DNA of 64,000 bases from Clostridium sp. SY8519 (lineage in GTDB: Bacteria; Bacillota; Clostridia; Lachnospirales; Lachnospiraceae), in the NCBI RefSeq assembly GCF_000270305.1, contig NC_015737.1:2542501-2606500 (forward strand), read 5' to 3'. Within the stretch, counting starts at the first letter, position 1. Each line of letters opens with the position of its first letter. Positions 44,618 to 52,476 of the stretch are shown one piece after another. The position numbers and the translations under genes were made by a program. A model generated the notes under the pieces. It had not been told where the DNA came from, searched no databases, and worked only from the letters and a program-made list of their open reading frames with translations.

Positions 44618-46693
44618 TTATTCATCCGCAGCCCTGGCTGCCACTTCCTTCTCCTGGATTTCCTGCGGCGCCTGTTCATAGCGTGACACTTCATAGGAAT
44701 ATACGCCGGCGCCTCCGGTCATGGACCGCAGATCGGTGTTATAACCATCCAGCTCTGCCACAGGAATGTCTGCGACAATCTCCTGTTTGCCGCCGTCCAT
44801 GGGATTCATGCCAAGCACACGTCCCCGCCGTTTGTTCAGATCTCCCATCACATCGCCGGTAAACCGGTCCGGAATCTCCACCTTCAGAGACGCGATGGGC
44901 TCCAGAAGAACCGGAGAGGCTTCCATAAATCCTTTTTTAAAAGCCTGAATGGTCGCTGTCTTGAAGGCCATTTCCGAAGAATCCACCGGATGATAGGAAC
45001 CGTCATATAAAACAGCTTTAACGCCCACCACCGGATAGCCTGCCAGCGGTCCGGCCGTAACGGCCTCCTGAATTCCCTTTTCCACTGCCGGGAAATAGTT
45101 CTTCGGCACAGCGCCGCCGACTACCGTCTGTTCAAATACGTAGGGCGTATCCAGATCACCGGAAGGCTCGAAGGTCATCTTGACATGTCCGTACTGGCCA
45201 TGACCGCCGGACTGTTTTTTGTACTTGTTTTCCACATCTGCCTTTTTCCGGATTGTTTCCTTATACGCAATCCGCGGTTTGCTCAATGTAATGGACACTT
45301 TATATTTTTCCTGCAGTTTGCTGACCACAACATCCAGCTGCTGCTCCCCGATTCCATACAGCAGAGACTGACGGTTCTCGCTGTCAATCACGTTTTTCAG
45401 GGTCAGGTCTTCCTGCATCATCCGGCCGAGGGCCTGGGAAATCTTATCCTCATCCCCCTTGTTTACTGCCTGATATGCCTTGCAGGTGTAAGGCTGTGAC
45501 AGAACGGTGCGGATATAAAGCACCGGTGAGGCCTTGGTTGACAGCGTATCTGTCGTCACTGCCTTGGTGAGTTTGGCCAGGGCGCCAATGTCCCCTGCAT
45601 GCAGTTCCGGTACTTCTTCCGGCTTGTTTCCCCGCATGACATAGATCTTTCCGATCTTGTCATCCATGCCCCGCTCCTCGTTATACATCACATCATCGGT
45701 CTTGAGGACACCGGAATTGACTTTAATAAGGGAATATTTTCCGATAAAGGGATCCACAATCGTTTTGAAAATATACGCGGTTTTCGGTTTGGAAAAATCA
45801 TAGTCCGCGTCAAAGACCTGATTGGTTTTGGTGTTGATTCCCTTGCACTGCCGTTTGTCCGGACTGGGAAGATATTTCACAATATCATCCAGCAGCGTGT
45901 AAATACCCCGGGCATTGATTCCGGAGGCGAAGGAAATCGGCACGATGCTTCCGTCCAGCACATTGACACGCAGAGCCGCCCGGATCTCGTTTTCGGAAAA
46001 TTCCTCTCCGCTGAAATAACGGTCCATAAATTCCTCGCTGGTCTCCGCCACGGATTCCATCAGAGTCTCCCGCAGAAGCTCCAGATTCTTCTTGCTGTAT
46101 TCCGGCACTTCCATTGCTTCGACTTCATGCCGGTCATTCCATCTGCCGCCCTCCCGGGTAATGATATTTACATAACCGATCAGTTTTTCATCCTGACGGA
46201 CCGGAATGTGGAACGGCGCGATCTTCTTGCCGTATAACTCCTGCATATCCATCACAGTCTGACGGAAGCTGGCATTGTCATCATCCATGCCGGTTACGCA
46301 GATCAGGCGGGGAATATTATAACGGTCGCAGATTTCCCAGGCTTTCTGGGTTCCCACCTGAATCCCGGATTTGCCGTCGACAACAATGACCGCCGCATCT
46401 GCAGCGGAAACCGCTTCTTCCACTTCCCCGACAAAATCAAAGAGGCCCGGGGTATCGAGAATATTGATTTTTGTATCATTCCATTCAATGGGGATTACCG
46501 ATGTGCTGATGGAAAACTTTCTTTTTATTTCTTCTTTATCATAATCACTGATCGTATTTCCGTCACTGACGGTGCCCATGCGGCTGGTCAGTCCGGAAAG
46601 ATATGCCATAGCCTCTGCGATCGTGGTCTTGCCCACTCCGCCATGGCCTAAAAGAACGACGTTACGGATTTTGTCTGTAGTATAAACGTTCAT
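44618..46693 (-). CDS. Elongation factor G-like GTPase (paralogue)
   Basis: The 691-residue protein has the EF-G five-domain layout: GTPase with 'GHGGVGKTTIAEAM' and 'DTPGLFDFVGEV', domain II, the domain III/IV region 'SGGHGQYGHVKMTFEP', and C-terminal 'GYNTDLRSMTGGAG'. It differs from canonical EF-G: the catalytic His after DTPG is Leu, and the NKxD guanine motif reads TGMD. It is therefore a divergent EF-G-like protein found in many Clostridia rather than the main translocase; its function is not established. ATG 46693 follows GGAGGA. It has its own promoter. Confidence 0.88.
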   Translation of the reverse strand: MNVYTTDKIRNVVLLGHGGVGKTTIAEAMAYLSGLTSRMGTVSDGNTISDYDKEEIKRKFSISTSVIPIEWNDTKINILDTPGLFDFVGEVEEAVSAADAAVIVVDGKSGIQVGTQKAWEICDRYNIPRLICVTGMDDDNASFRQTVMDMQELYGKKIAPFHIPVRQDEKLIGYVNIITREGGRWNDRHEVEAMEVPEYSKKNLELLRETLMESVAETSEEFMDRYFSGEEFSENEIRAALRVNVLDGSIVPISFASGINARGIYTLLDDIVKYLPSPDKRQCKGINTKTNQVFDADYDFSKPKTAYIFKTIVDPFIGKYSLIKVNSGVLKTDDVMYNEERGMDDKIGKIYVMRGNKPEEVPELHAGDIGALAKLTKAVTTDTLSTKASPVLYIRTVLSQPYTCKAYQAVNKGDEDKISQALGRMMQEDLTLKNVIDSENRQSLLYGIGEQQLDVVVSKLQEKYKVSITLSKPRIAYKETIRKKADVENKYKKQSGGHGQYGHVKMTFEPSGDLDTPYVFEQTVVGGAVPKNYFPAVEKGIQEAVTAGPLAGYPVVGVKAVLYDGSYHPVDSSEMAFKTATIQAFKKGFMEASPVLLEPIASLKVEIPDRFTGDVMGDLNKRRGRVLGMNPMDGGKQEIVADIPVAELDGYNTDLRSMTGGAGVYSYEVSRYEQAPQEIQEKEVAARAADE

Positions 46694-46712
46694 ATGCTGG
46701 ATCCTCCAATAC

Positions 46713-46745
46713 AATTTAGTAATTATGAGTACATTTTACTAAATT
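46713..46745. repeat. Inverted repeat over the EF-G-like gene promoter
   Basis: Arms AATTTAGTAA (46713-46722) and TTACTAAATT (46736-46745) are separated by 13 bases and overlap the -10 box at 46733-46738. It may be an operator; no cognate regulator is adjacent. Confidence 0.55.
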
Positions 46746-46761
46746 TCATGGTACAATACAA
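46733..46761 (-). promoter_or_regulatory. Promoter of the EF-G-like gene
   Basis: On the minus strand TTGTAT (46756-46761), 17 bases, TAAAAT (46733-46738), leading into a leader of about 35 bases. Confidence 0.6.
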
Positions 46762-46853
46762 CTATATTCATACATTTTTACCATTTCATTTGATTTTTCT
46801 TCCAAAAAAACCGCTCCTGTTTTGTCACTTTTACACTTCGACGCTTTAAAGTG

Positions 46854-46882
46854 TTGACGAAGCACGGGTTTTGCGTTAGAAT
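46854..46882 (+). promoter_or_regulatory. Promoter of aroF-tyrA
   Basis: TTGACG (46854-46859), 17 bases, TAGAAT (46877-46882). A 6-base inverted repeat (ACACTT 46833-46838, AAGTGT 46849-46854) abuts the -35 box and could be a regulator site. Confidence 0.75.
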
Positions 46883-46918
46883 CATCAAAAGACAACGAAT
46901 ACAAAGGGGTATACAGCT

Positions 46919-47932
46919 ATGATTATTGTAATGAAACCACACGCAAAAGAAGCGTCTGTACAGAAGGTTCTCCATACGGTCACCGACAGCGGACTGAAGA
47001 CACATCTGTCCAAGGGTGAGTCAGTCACCATCATCGGTGTGGTCGGAGATAAAACAAAACTGGACACCAATACGATCCTGGGTCTGAATGAAGTGGAAAA
47101 AATCGTCAACGTAACCGAAAGTTACAAACTGGCCAACCGCAAATTCCACCCGGAGCCCACCCGGATACAGTTAAACGGGACCTCCATCGGTCCGGATACC
47201 TTTACGCTGATGGCCGGACCCTGTGCCATCGAATCGGAAGAGCAGATTGTATCCACTGCCCTTGCTGTCAAAAAAGCCGGCGCAACCATGCTGCGGGGCG
47301 GCGCCTTCAAGCCCAGAACCAGTCCCTACTCTTTCCAGGGTCTGGAAGAAACCGGATTAAAATATATGAAAACCGCATCGGAAGAAAGCGGTCTGCCGAC
47401 CATCTGTGAAATCACCAGCGCCCGGGCGCTGGAGCTTGCGGTACAGTATGTGGACATGCTTCAGATCGGCGCCCGCAACATGCAGAATTTCGAACTGCTG
47501 AAAGAATGCGGCAAAGCCGGCAAACCGGTTATGCTTAAGCGCGGCCTTTCCTCCACCATTGACGAGTGGCTGAATGCCGCGGAATACATCATGTCCTCCG
47601 GCAATCCGGATGTGGTGCTGTGTGAGCGCGGAATCCGCACCTTTGAGACTGCCACCCGCAATACCCTGGATTTAAGCGCGGTCTGCGTCTTAAAGGAAAA
47701 AACCCACCTGCCTGTTATTGTGGATCCGTCCCACGCCACCGGCGTCCGTTCCTACATTCCGCCGCTGGCAAAAGCGGCTGCGGCCTGCGGAGCAGACGGC
47801 ATCATGGTGGAAGTACATCCGAATCCGCCCTGCGCCTTATCTGACGGTCCCCAGTCCCTGACTTTTGAACAGTTTGACCGTCTGGTGAAGGAACTGAATC
47901 CGATTGTCATCCTTACAGAAAGGAGTCTGTAA
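46919..47932 (+). CDS. aroF: 3-deoxy-7-phosphoheptulonate (DAHP) synthase, AroF beta type
   Basis: It catalyses the first step of aromatic amino acid synthesis, from PEP and erythrose 4-phosphate. The 337-residue protein has an N-terminal ferredoxin-like (FLD) regulatory domain (1 to about 70) followed by the catalytic barrel with 'AGPCAIESEEQI', 'RGGAFKPRTSPYSFQG', 'QIGARNMQNF', 'KRGLSSTIDEW' and 'VDPSHATG'. AAAGGGG precedes the ATG. It is coupled by TAATG overlap with tyrA, so the pair feeds tyrosine. Feedback control through the FLD domain is known for the family. Confidence 0.96.
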   Translation: MIIVMKPHAKEASVQKVLHTVTDSGLKTHLSKGESVTIIGVVGDKTKLDTNTILGLNEVEKIVNVTESYKLANRKFHPEPTRIQLNGTSIGPDTFTLMAGPCAIESEEQIVSTALAVKKAGATMLRGGAFKPRTSPYSFQGLEETGLKYMKTASEESGLPTICEITSARALELAVQYVDMLQIGARNMQNFELLKECGKAGKPVMLKRGLSSTIDEWLNAAEYIMSSGNPDVVLCERGIRTFETATRNTLDLSAVCVLKEKTHLPVIVDPSHATGVRSYIPPLAKAAAACGADGIMVEVHPNPPCALSDGPQSLTFEQFDRLVKELNPIVILTERSL

Positions 47933-49032
47933 TGTTTCCCAACCGCATCGGTTACATCGGACTCGGCCACATCGGCGGTTCCATTGCCAAGACTGTGCAC
48001 CGTCTGTTTCCGGACACCTTTCAGATTGCCTGTGACCCGGATCCGGACACCATTGCCAGCGCGCTGCGGGAAGGCGTCATTTCCGAGGGATACGACCGAC
48101 TGAATGACGCCTTTGCCGCCTGCCAGCTGGTGCTTCTGTGCGCTCCGGTTCTGAAAAACTCCGAATATATCAGCCATCTGCTGAACATCATCCATGAGGA
48201 TATGATACTGTCCGATATCGGCAGTGTGAAAACCGGCATCCATGAACAGGTGGCAAAATATCCCGATCTGGAGCGCTGTTTTGTCGGCGGACATCCCATG
48301 TGCGGCACTGAGCATACCGGGTACGAATATTCCGCGGATTATATGCTGGAAAATGCCTACTACATCCTTACCCCCTCGGATACTGTTCCGCAGGAAAAGA
48401 CGGATGCCATGTACGCCTTTGCCCAGTCCATCGGTGCCCTTCCCATGGTGATGGACTACCGAAAGCACGATCATGTGGTGGGATCCGTAAGCCATCTGCC
48501 CCATGTCATTTCCGCCACTCTGGTCAATCTGGTCAGCCGGCTGGACGATGAAAACCAGACCATGCGCACAGTGGCAGCCGGGGGATTCAAAGACATTACC
48601 AGGATTTCCTCCTCCTCTCCGGATATGTGGGAAAATATCTGCCTGGCCAACCGGGATGAAATTCTCCGCCTGGTAGACACTTATGTGGCCTCCATCCAGC
48701 AGATCCGGGAGCGGATTGCCGCTTCCGACGGTTCCGGTATCCACAGCTTTTTTTCCAGCGCCAAAAACTACCGGGATTCCATCAACGTATCCGGTCAGGG
48801 ATCCGTCCATCCGATTTATCAGCTCTTCTGCGACCTGATCGATGAAGCTGGCGGTATTGCTACGATTGCCACGATTCTGGCGTCCAACAATATCAGCATC
48901 AAAAATATCGGCATCATTCACAACCGGGAATTCGAACAGGGTGTTCTGCAGGTGGAATTCTATCAGAAGGAAGCCTTTGAAAACGCCCGGGATCTTCTGA
49001 AAAAGTATCACTATACCGTCTATGAACGATAA
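47932..49032 (+). CDS. tyrA: Prephenate dehydrogenase with C-terminal ACT domain
   Basis: TyrA oxidises prephenate to 4-hydroxyphenylpyruvate for tyrosine. The 366-residue protein has an N-terminal Rossmann motif 'IGYIGLGHIGGSIAKTV', 'DIGSVKTGI' and 'GGHPMCGTEHTGYE' with the catalytic His, and a helical dimerisation region with 'HDHVVGSVSHLPH'. The C-terminal ACT domain (about 295-366: 'DEAGGIATIATILASNNISIKNIG') is typical of tyrosine-inhibited forms. Its start overlaps the aroF stop codon. Confidence 0.95.
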   Translation: MFPNRIGYIGLGHIGGSIAKTVHRLFPDTFQIACDPDPDTIASALREGVISEGYDRLNDAFAACQLVLLCAPVLKNSEYISHLLNIIHEDMILSDIGSVKTGIHEQVAKYPDLERCFVGGHPMCGTEHTGYEYSADYMLENAYYILTPSDTVPQEKTDAMYAFAQSIGALPMVMDYRKHDHVVGSVSHLPHVISATLVNLVSRLDDENQTMRTVAAGGFKDITRISSSSPDMWENICLANRDEILRLVDTYVASIQQIRERIAASDGSGIHSFFSSAKNYRDSINVSGQGSVHPIYQLFCDLIDEAGGIATIATILASNNISIKNIGIIHNREFEQGVLQVEFYQKEAFENARDLLKKYHYTVYER

Positions 49033-49033
49033 A

Positions 49034-49119
49034 AACTGCTGCACAGACAGGAAAGGGCGCGGTGTGCCTGGTCTTCCGACCGCACCTCACGGTTCCTGCC
49101 GCGTGCAGCAGTTCTTTTT
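49034..49119 (+). terminator. Terminator of aroF-tyrA
   Basis: Arms AACTGCTGCAC (49034-49044) and GTGCAGCAGTT (49103-49113) are followed by CTTTTT. Smaller pairings lie inside, including CAGGAA with TTCCTG, so the RNA may be branched. It ends just after the tyrA stop. Confidence 0.75.
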
Positions 49120-49133
49120 CTCCCCGACAGCCT

Positions 49134-50036
49134 TTACATCCGGAGCCGGATTCCCGCCAGCAGGGTATCCGGTTTTAAATGCATCACCGCGTACATCTCA
49201 CCGGCCATGCAGAAGCCGCAGTCATCACAGACCTTCCAGATGCTTCCCGGACACTGCGGCAGTCTGGTTCCGTCAACCAGAATATAATTGGCCATCCAGC
49301 AATATTTCGGAAAGCCCCTTTTTTTCATGATTTTTAAGCCGGATACGGAATTCATAATCGGATATCCTTTTTTCTTATAGGCGATAATTTCATCAATGAC
49401 CTCCCGTTTTTCCTCCGGTGACAGCATCAGTTCCTCGGTCTCCGGAAATGGTGTGTGAAAATTAAAGGCTGCGGATTCGATCCGGGGATTTTTCCGTACA
49501 TACCGGATCAATTTCCCCACGGAGGAACGGTTCAGCTGATTGACAGACATGGCGATACTCAGATGTCTGACGCCGCTTTCCCGGATATTTTTCTCCAGAC
49601 GGGCAAAGGTCCCCTTTCCGCGGACCGCGTCATGACTGGCGCCGTAGCCGTCCGTGCTGACCCACACAGCATCCGCCCTGGTTCCGCGAAAGGGAAGCTG
49701 TCCGTTGGTCGTCAGAGTTCCGCTGAAAAATCCGATTTTCTTTGCCAGGTCGTACAGATCGTTCAGTCTGTACGCTCCGTCTCTCCACAGGGTCGGCTCA
49801 CCGCCTTCGAAATCCACAAACCGGGAACCCATGGCATAGGCATCCAGCAGTTCCCTCCGGATCTGATCATAGGGTTTCATGAATCTGCACTGATGGCCTT
49901 CCGGAGTACAGTGCCTGCAGGACAGATTACAATAATCAGTAATCATCAGCACCGTCTGCAGCGGGCGTTTTTCTCCAAGTATTCTGCTCCGGAAGTACCA
50001 CCGGGGCAGATACATCATCTGTTTGAAAGCTGTCAT
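49134..50036 (-). CDS. Radical-SAM protein of unknown function, next to quinone-tail genes
   Basis: The 300-residue protein has the radical-SAM cluster motif in 'TDYCNLSCRHCTPEG' (C-x3-C-x2-C), the 'FEGGEPTLW' glycine motif, and a C-terminal cysteine cluster ('QCPGSIWKVCDDCGFC') resembling a SPASM-like or HpnH-type auxiliary site. It is 12 bases after the polyprenyl synthase gene and probably cotranscribed with it and menA. This suggests a role in quinone or isoprenoid modification, but that is inference; peptide modification is also possible. AGAAGGAGAC precedes the ATG. It is not a close match in motifs to the HemN-like menaquinone methylases. Confidence 0.85.
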   Translation of the reverse strand: MTAFKQMMYLPRWYFRSRILGEKRPLQTVLMITDYCNLSCRHCTPEGHQCRFMKPYDQIRRELLDAYAMGSRFVDFEGGEPTLWRDGAYRLNDLYDLAKKIGFFSGTLTTNGQLPFRGTRADAVWVSTDGYGASHDAVRGKGTFARLEKNIRESGVRHLSIAMSVNQLNRSSVGKLIRYVRKNPRIESAAFNFHTPFPETEELMLSPEEKREVIDEIIAYKKKGYPIMNSVSGLKIMKKRGFPKYCWMANYILVDGTRLPQCPGSIWKVCDDCGFCMAGEMYAVMHLKPDTLLAGIRLRM

Positions 50037-50048
50037 ATCTGTCTCCTT

Positions 50049-51062
50049 CTACGCTACGGATCCCTGCTTGTGAATACTGTCCGGAAGACGGAGCATCTGA
50101 ATCACTGCCGCCAGCGCTTCCCTTGCGTCACATGCCGGAAGCTGCCGGATGCTGCGTTCCGCCGCCGCGCCGTAATTCTCCATGATACGGACTGCCTGCT
50201 CCATACCGCCGGACTGCCGGATCAGGGCATCCAGCCGCTGCATCTCCGTGTCCGTTCCCTCTCCCCGGTGGAAGCGTTCAATCAGCCCGGTGATCTGCTC
50301 CCTGCTTTCATCACACTCCAGCGCGCACAGGACCGGAAGCGTAAGAATCCCTTCCCGCAGATCTGTATGGACCGGTTTGCCCTCCGCCTGTTCTTCCGAC
50401 AGGAAATCCAGCAGATCGTCCCGGATCTGAAACAGAAAGCCGAAGGAATTTCCCAGCTGCAGCAGCTGTCCCACTGTTTCATCGGAGCACCCGCCTTCTC
50501 TCCCGCCGGAAACACAAGCCAGTTCACAGACGGCCACTGTCTTTCCGTATATATTTTCCAGATAACGGTCTGCTGTCATGGAAGTATCAAAATAGCCGGC
50601 CAGCTGACCGATTTCTCCCCAGCACATGGACTCCACGGTTCTCCCGAACAGCATGCCTGTTTCTGTGAGATTCTCCCGCATCAGGATCTGCAGGATACGG
50701 CTCAGGAAGAAATCACCTGCGTATACTGCCATATCCTTGCCATATTTCGCCTGCACAGAAGGCCGTCCCCGCCGCAGCGGGGAATCATCCACGATATCAT
50801 CGTGAATCAGCGAAGCCATATGCACCATTTCAATCAGCGCGGCAGTTTTACACAGCCGACTGCGGGTCCGGGAATCCGGATTTCCCAGCCTGCCGGACAG
50901 AAGCACCAGCAGCGGACGCAGCCGTTTGCCCCGGATTTCCAGCTGTTCCCGGATAATTTCTGCCAAAGCGTGGGATCTTTCTCCGGTATCCAGAAACTCC
51001 CGCAGATTTTCTTCCACCTGCAGCATATCTTCACTGAGTCCGGCTAATTCCAGATATTTCAT
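50049..51062 (-). CDS. Polyprenyl (probably long-chain) diphosphate synthase
   Basis: The 337-residue protein is a trans-prenyltransferase: first Asp-rich motif 'HDDIVDDS', 'RGRPSVQAKYG', and second Asp-rich motif 'QIRDDLLDF'. Size and the small residues before the first motif ('EMVHMASLIHDD') favour a C30-C40 chain for a quinone tail, similar to HepT/IspB. An open frame reaches 51326, but ATG 51062 follows AAAGGAGAG and gives a family-like start. It lies between menA and the radical-SAM gene, supporting a dedicated quinone-tail role. The product chain length is inferred. Confidence 0.88.
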   Translation of the reverse strand: MKYLELAGLSEDMLQVEENLREFLDTGERSHALAEIIREQLEIRGKRLRPLLVLLSGRLGNPDSRTRSRLCKTAALIEMVHMASLIHDDIVDDSPLRRGRPSVQAKYGKDMAVYAGDFFLSRILQILMRENLTETGMLFGRTVESMCWGEIGQLAGYFDTSMTADRYLENIYGKTVAVCELACVSGGREGGCSDETVGQLLQLGNSFGFLFQIRDDLLDFLSEEQAEGKPVHTDLREGILTLPVLCALECDESREQITGLIERFHRGEGTDTEMQRLDALIRQSGGMEQAVRIMENYGAAAERSIRQLPACDAREALAAVIQMLRLPDSIHKQGSVA

Positions 51063-51088
51063 TCTTCTCTCCTTTTCTTTTGGCTTTT

Positions 51089-52069
51089 CTAACTGCCGAA
51101 TGACGGAAACAGCAGCAGATGCAGCAAGATTGATACCGGATATCCGATGGCCACAGAAAATGCCACCTGCGTCAGGACCAGAGTGGCCGGCAGTTTGGTC
51201 TCCCTGGTACGGGGTACGCGGAAAATACCCATAAGTCCCTTTCGGCAGATAAAAACTGCCGCGGCCATAAAGGGCAGCGCCCCCGGATACCAGACCGCCA
51301 GGATTCCGAATATCAGGCCCATCCAAATGACGGTCAGCACATGGGCCAGCCGTTCGGACGCTTTTCTGCCTATGAGGATCGGCAGTGTCTTTCTGCCGGC
51401 TGCTTCATCACGGACCATATCACAGGTATTATTGTCCAGCATAAACATGGTAACGATCAGCATCATAGGCACTGCTTTCCACAGAACCATCCAGTCCAGA
51501 CGGTCCGTCAGCGCAGCCGTGACCGCCAGCGGAACCAGACCTCCCAGGGTAAAGCCGGACAGGGGTTCTCCCACAGGCAGATAGGAGGTGGATACTTTGC
51601 TTCCGGAATAAGTCAGCGCGATACCGGCGCCGATCAACCCGATCAGCAGCGGCTTCCAGCTGCAGAATACCAGTACCGCAATTCCCAGGACTGCCGCAGC
51701 GGCAAACAGCACAAATCCGAGGGTTCTTGCCGGCCGGGCATCGAGAATTCTGTAGTAAGCCAGCGGTCCTTCTTCTTTTGCCACAATATTTTCCGGGGTA
51801 TCATTTCCGTTCCTGTAGTCATAATAATCATTGACAAGATTGACGCCCGCATTCAGAAGACAGGGAATCAGCAAAACCAGCGCCACATTCCAGACCTTCA
51901 GATTTCCTCCCTGTTCCAGGGCCAGAACCACGCCAAAGACGGCCGGCATGAGGGCAGACAGGAACACCGCCCAGGGTGTCGTCATTGACCACAGAATCCC
52001 GGGAGTCAGCCTGCCATTCCCTGCTGCCTGTCCTTTGTGTTCCCCATGACCGGTTTTTCCATCGCGCAT
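51089..52069 (-). CDS. UbiA-family prenyltransferase, MenA-like
   Basis: This integral membrane enzyme joins a polyprenyl chain to an aromatic acceptor, 1,4-dihydroxy-2-naphthoate in menaquinone synthesis. The 326-residue protein has about eight to nine hydrophobic segments and both Asp-rich motifs: 'NLVNDYYDYRNGND' and 'DNNTCDMVRDEAAGRKTL', the latter pattern being MenA-like. AGGAGG precedes ATG 52069. It sits directly beside a polyprenyl synthase and downstream of fixCX, so I infer it supplies demethylmenaquinone or a relative for this respiratory island. No other men gene is in the window. Confidence 0.87.
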   Translation of the reverse strand: MRDGKTGHGEHKGQAAGNGRLTPGILWSMTTPWAVFLSALMPAVFGVVLALEQGGNLKVWNVALVLLIPCLLNAGVNLVNDYYDYRNGNDTPENIVAKEEGPLAYYRILDARPARTLGFVLFAAAAVLGIAVLVFCSWKPLLIGLIGAGIALTYSGSKVSTSYLPVGEPLSGFTLGGLVPLAVTAALTDRLDWMVLWKAVPMMLIVTMFMLDNNTCDMVRDEAAGRKTLPILIGRKASERLAHVLTVIWMGLIFGILAVWYPGALPFMAAAVFICRKGLMGIFRVPRTRETKLPATLVLTQVAFSVAIGYPVSILLHLLLFPSFGS

Positions 52070-52100
52070 AAGGCCTCCTGTAAAACTTTATTCTATCCGG

Positions 52101-52123
52101 AAAAGCGGGCATAACTGCCCGCT
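52101..52123 (-). terminator. Hairpin after fixX (possible weak terminator)
   Basis: On the minus strand AGCGGGC pairs with GCCCGCT around a 6-base loop and is followed by TTTT. It lies in the 122-base gap between fixX and menA, so the quinone genes may be only partly cotranscribed with tatAC-fixCX. Confidence 0.5.
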
Positions 52124-52191
52124 GTCCGCCGGTGATACACACCGGAATCTCTCTCTTGTCTTTCAAACGTCTGCATTCTGCCAGGTACGTT

Positions 52192-52476
52192 TTATCCCTG
52201 GCGGAACTGTACCCCCATTTCGCCCATGGGATGATTCCAGGACCGAATCGCTCTTCCTCCCGCGAGTACCCGGCAGGTGCCGCATTCCAGGCAGCCTTCG
52301 TAATTGAATTTGAATTCGCCCTGTTCATCGATGCTGTAAAGCCTGGCCGGACAGGCCAGAACCACGCGGCGTTTCAGCTCTTCATCCGTGCATTCTGCGT
52401 TGATTTCGATGTGCTGATAATTGTTGTCCACATGGAAGACGTTATGCCCTAATTTGTCCTCAATCGTCATTGCCAT
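52192..52476 (-). CDS. FixX-like ferredoxin
   Basis: The 94-residue protein has the FixX/YdiT signature: 'VDNNYQHIEINAEC', 'LACPARLYSIDEQG' and 'YEGCLECGTCRVL'. It is the small ferredoxin partner of FixC in EtfABCX/FixABCX complexes, which pass electrons from Etf to quinone. It starts one base after the fixC stop (TAAATG), so the two are coupled. Length and cysteine spacing are normal. Confidence 0.92.
   Translation of the reverse strand: MAMTIEDKLGHNVFHVDNNYQHIEINAECTDEELKRRVVLACPARLYSIDEQGEFKFNYEGCLECGTCRVLAGGRAIRSWNHPMGEMGVQFRQG

Noticed and set aside
47752-49044. 430-codon open frame on the minus strand opposite tyrA
   Set aside because: It is antisense to a clear prephenate dehydrogenase with ACT domain, has no recognisable motif, and arises from codon bias.
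49455-51047. 530-codon open frame on the plus strand
   Set aside because: It lies opposite the radical-SAM and polyprenyl synthase genes, which have catalytic motifs and ribosome binding sites; its own translation is Cys/His/Gln/Pro-rich without family features.
51828-52328. 166-codon minus-strand frame across the fixX-menA gap
   Set aside because: It overlaps both genes in another frame and has no family similarity; the gap holds a hairpin instead.
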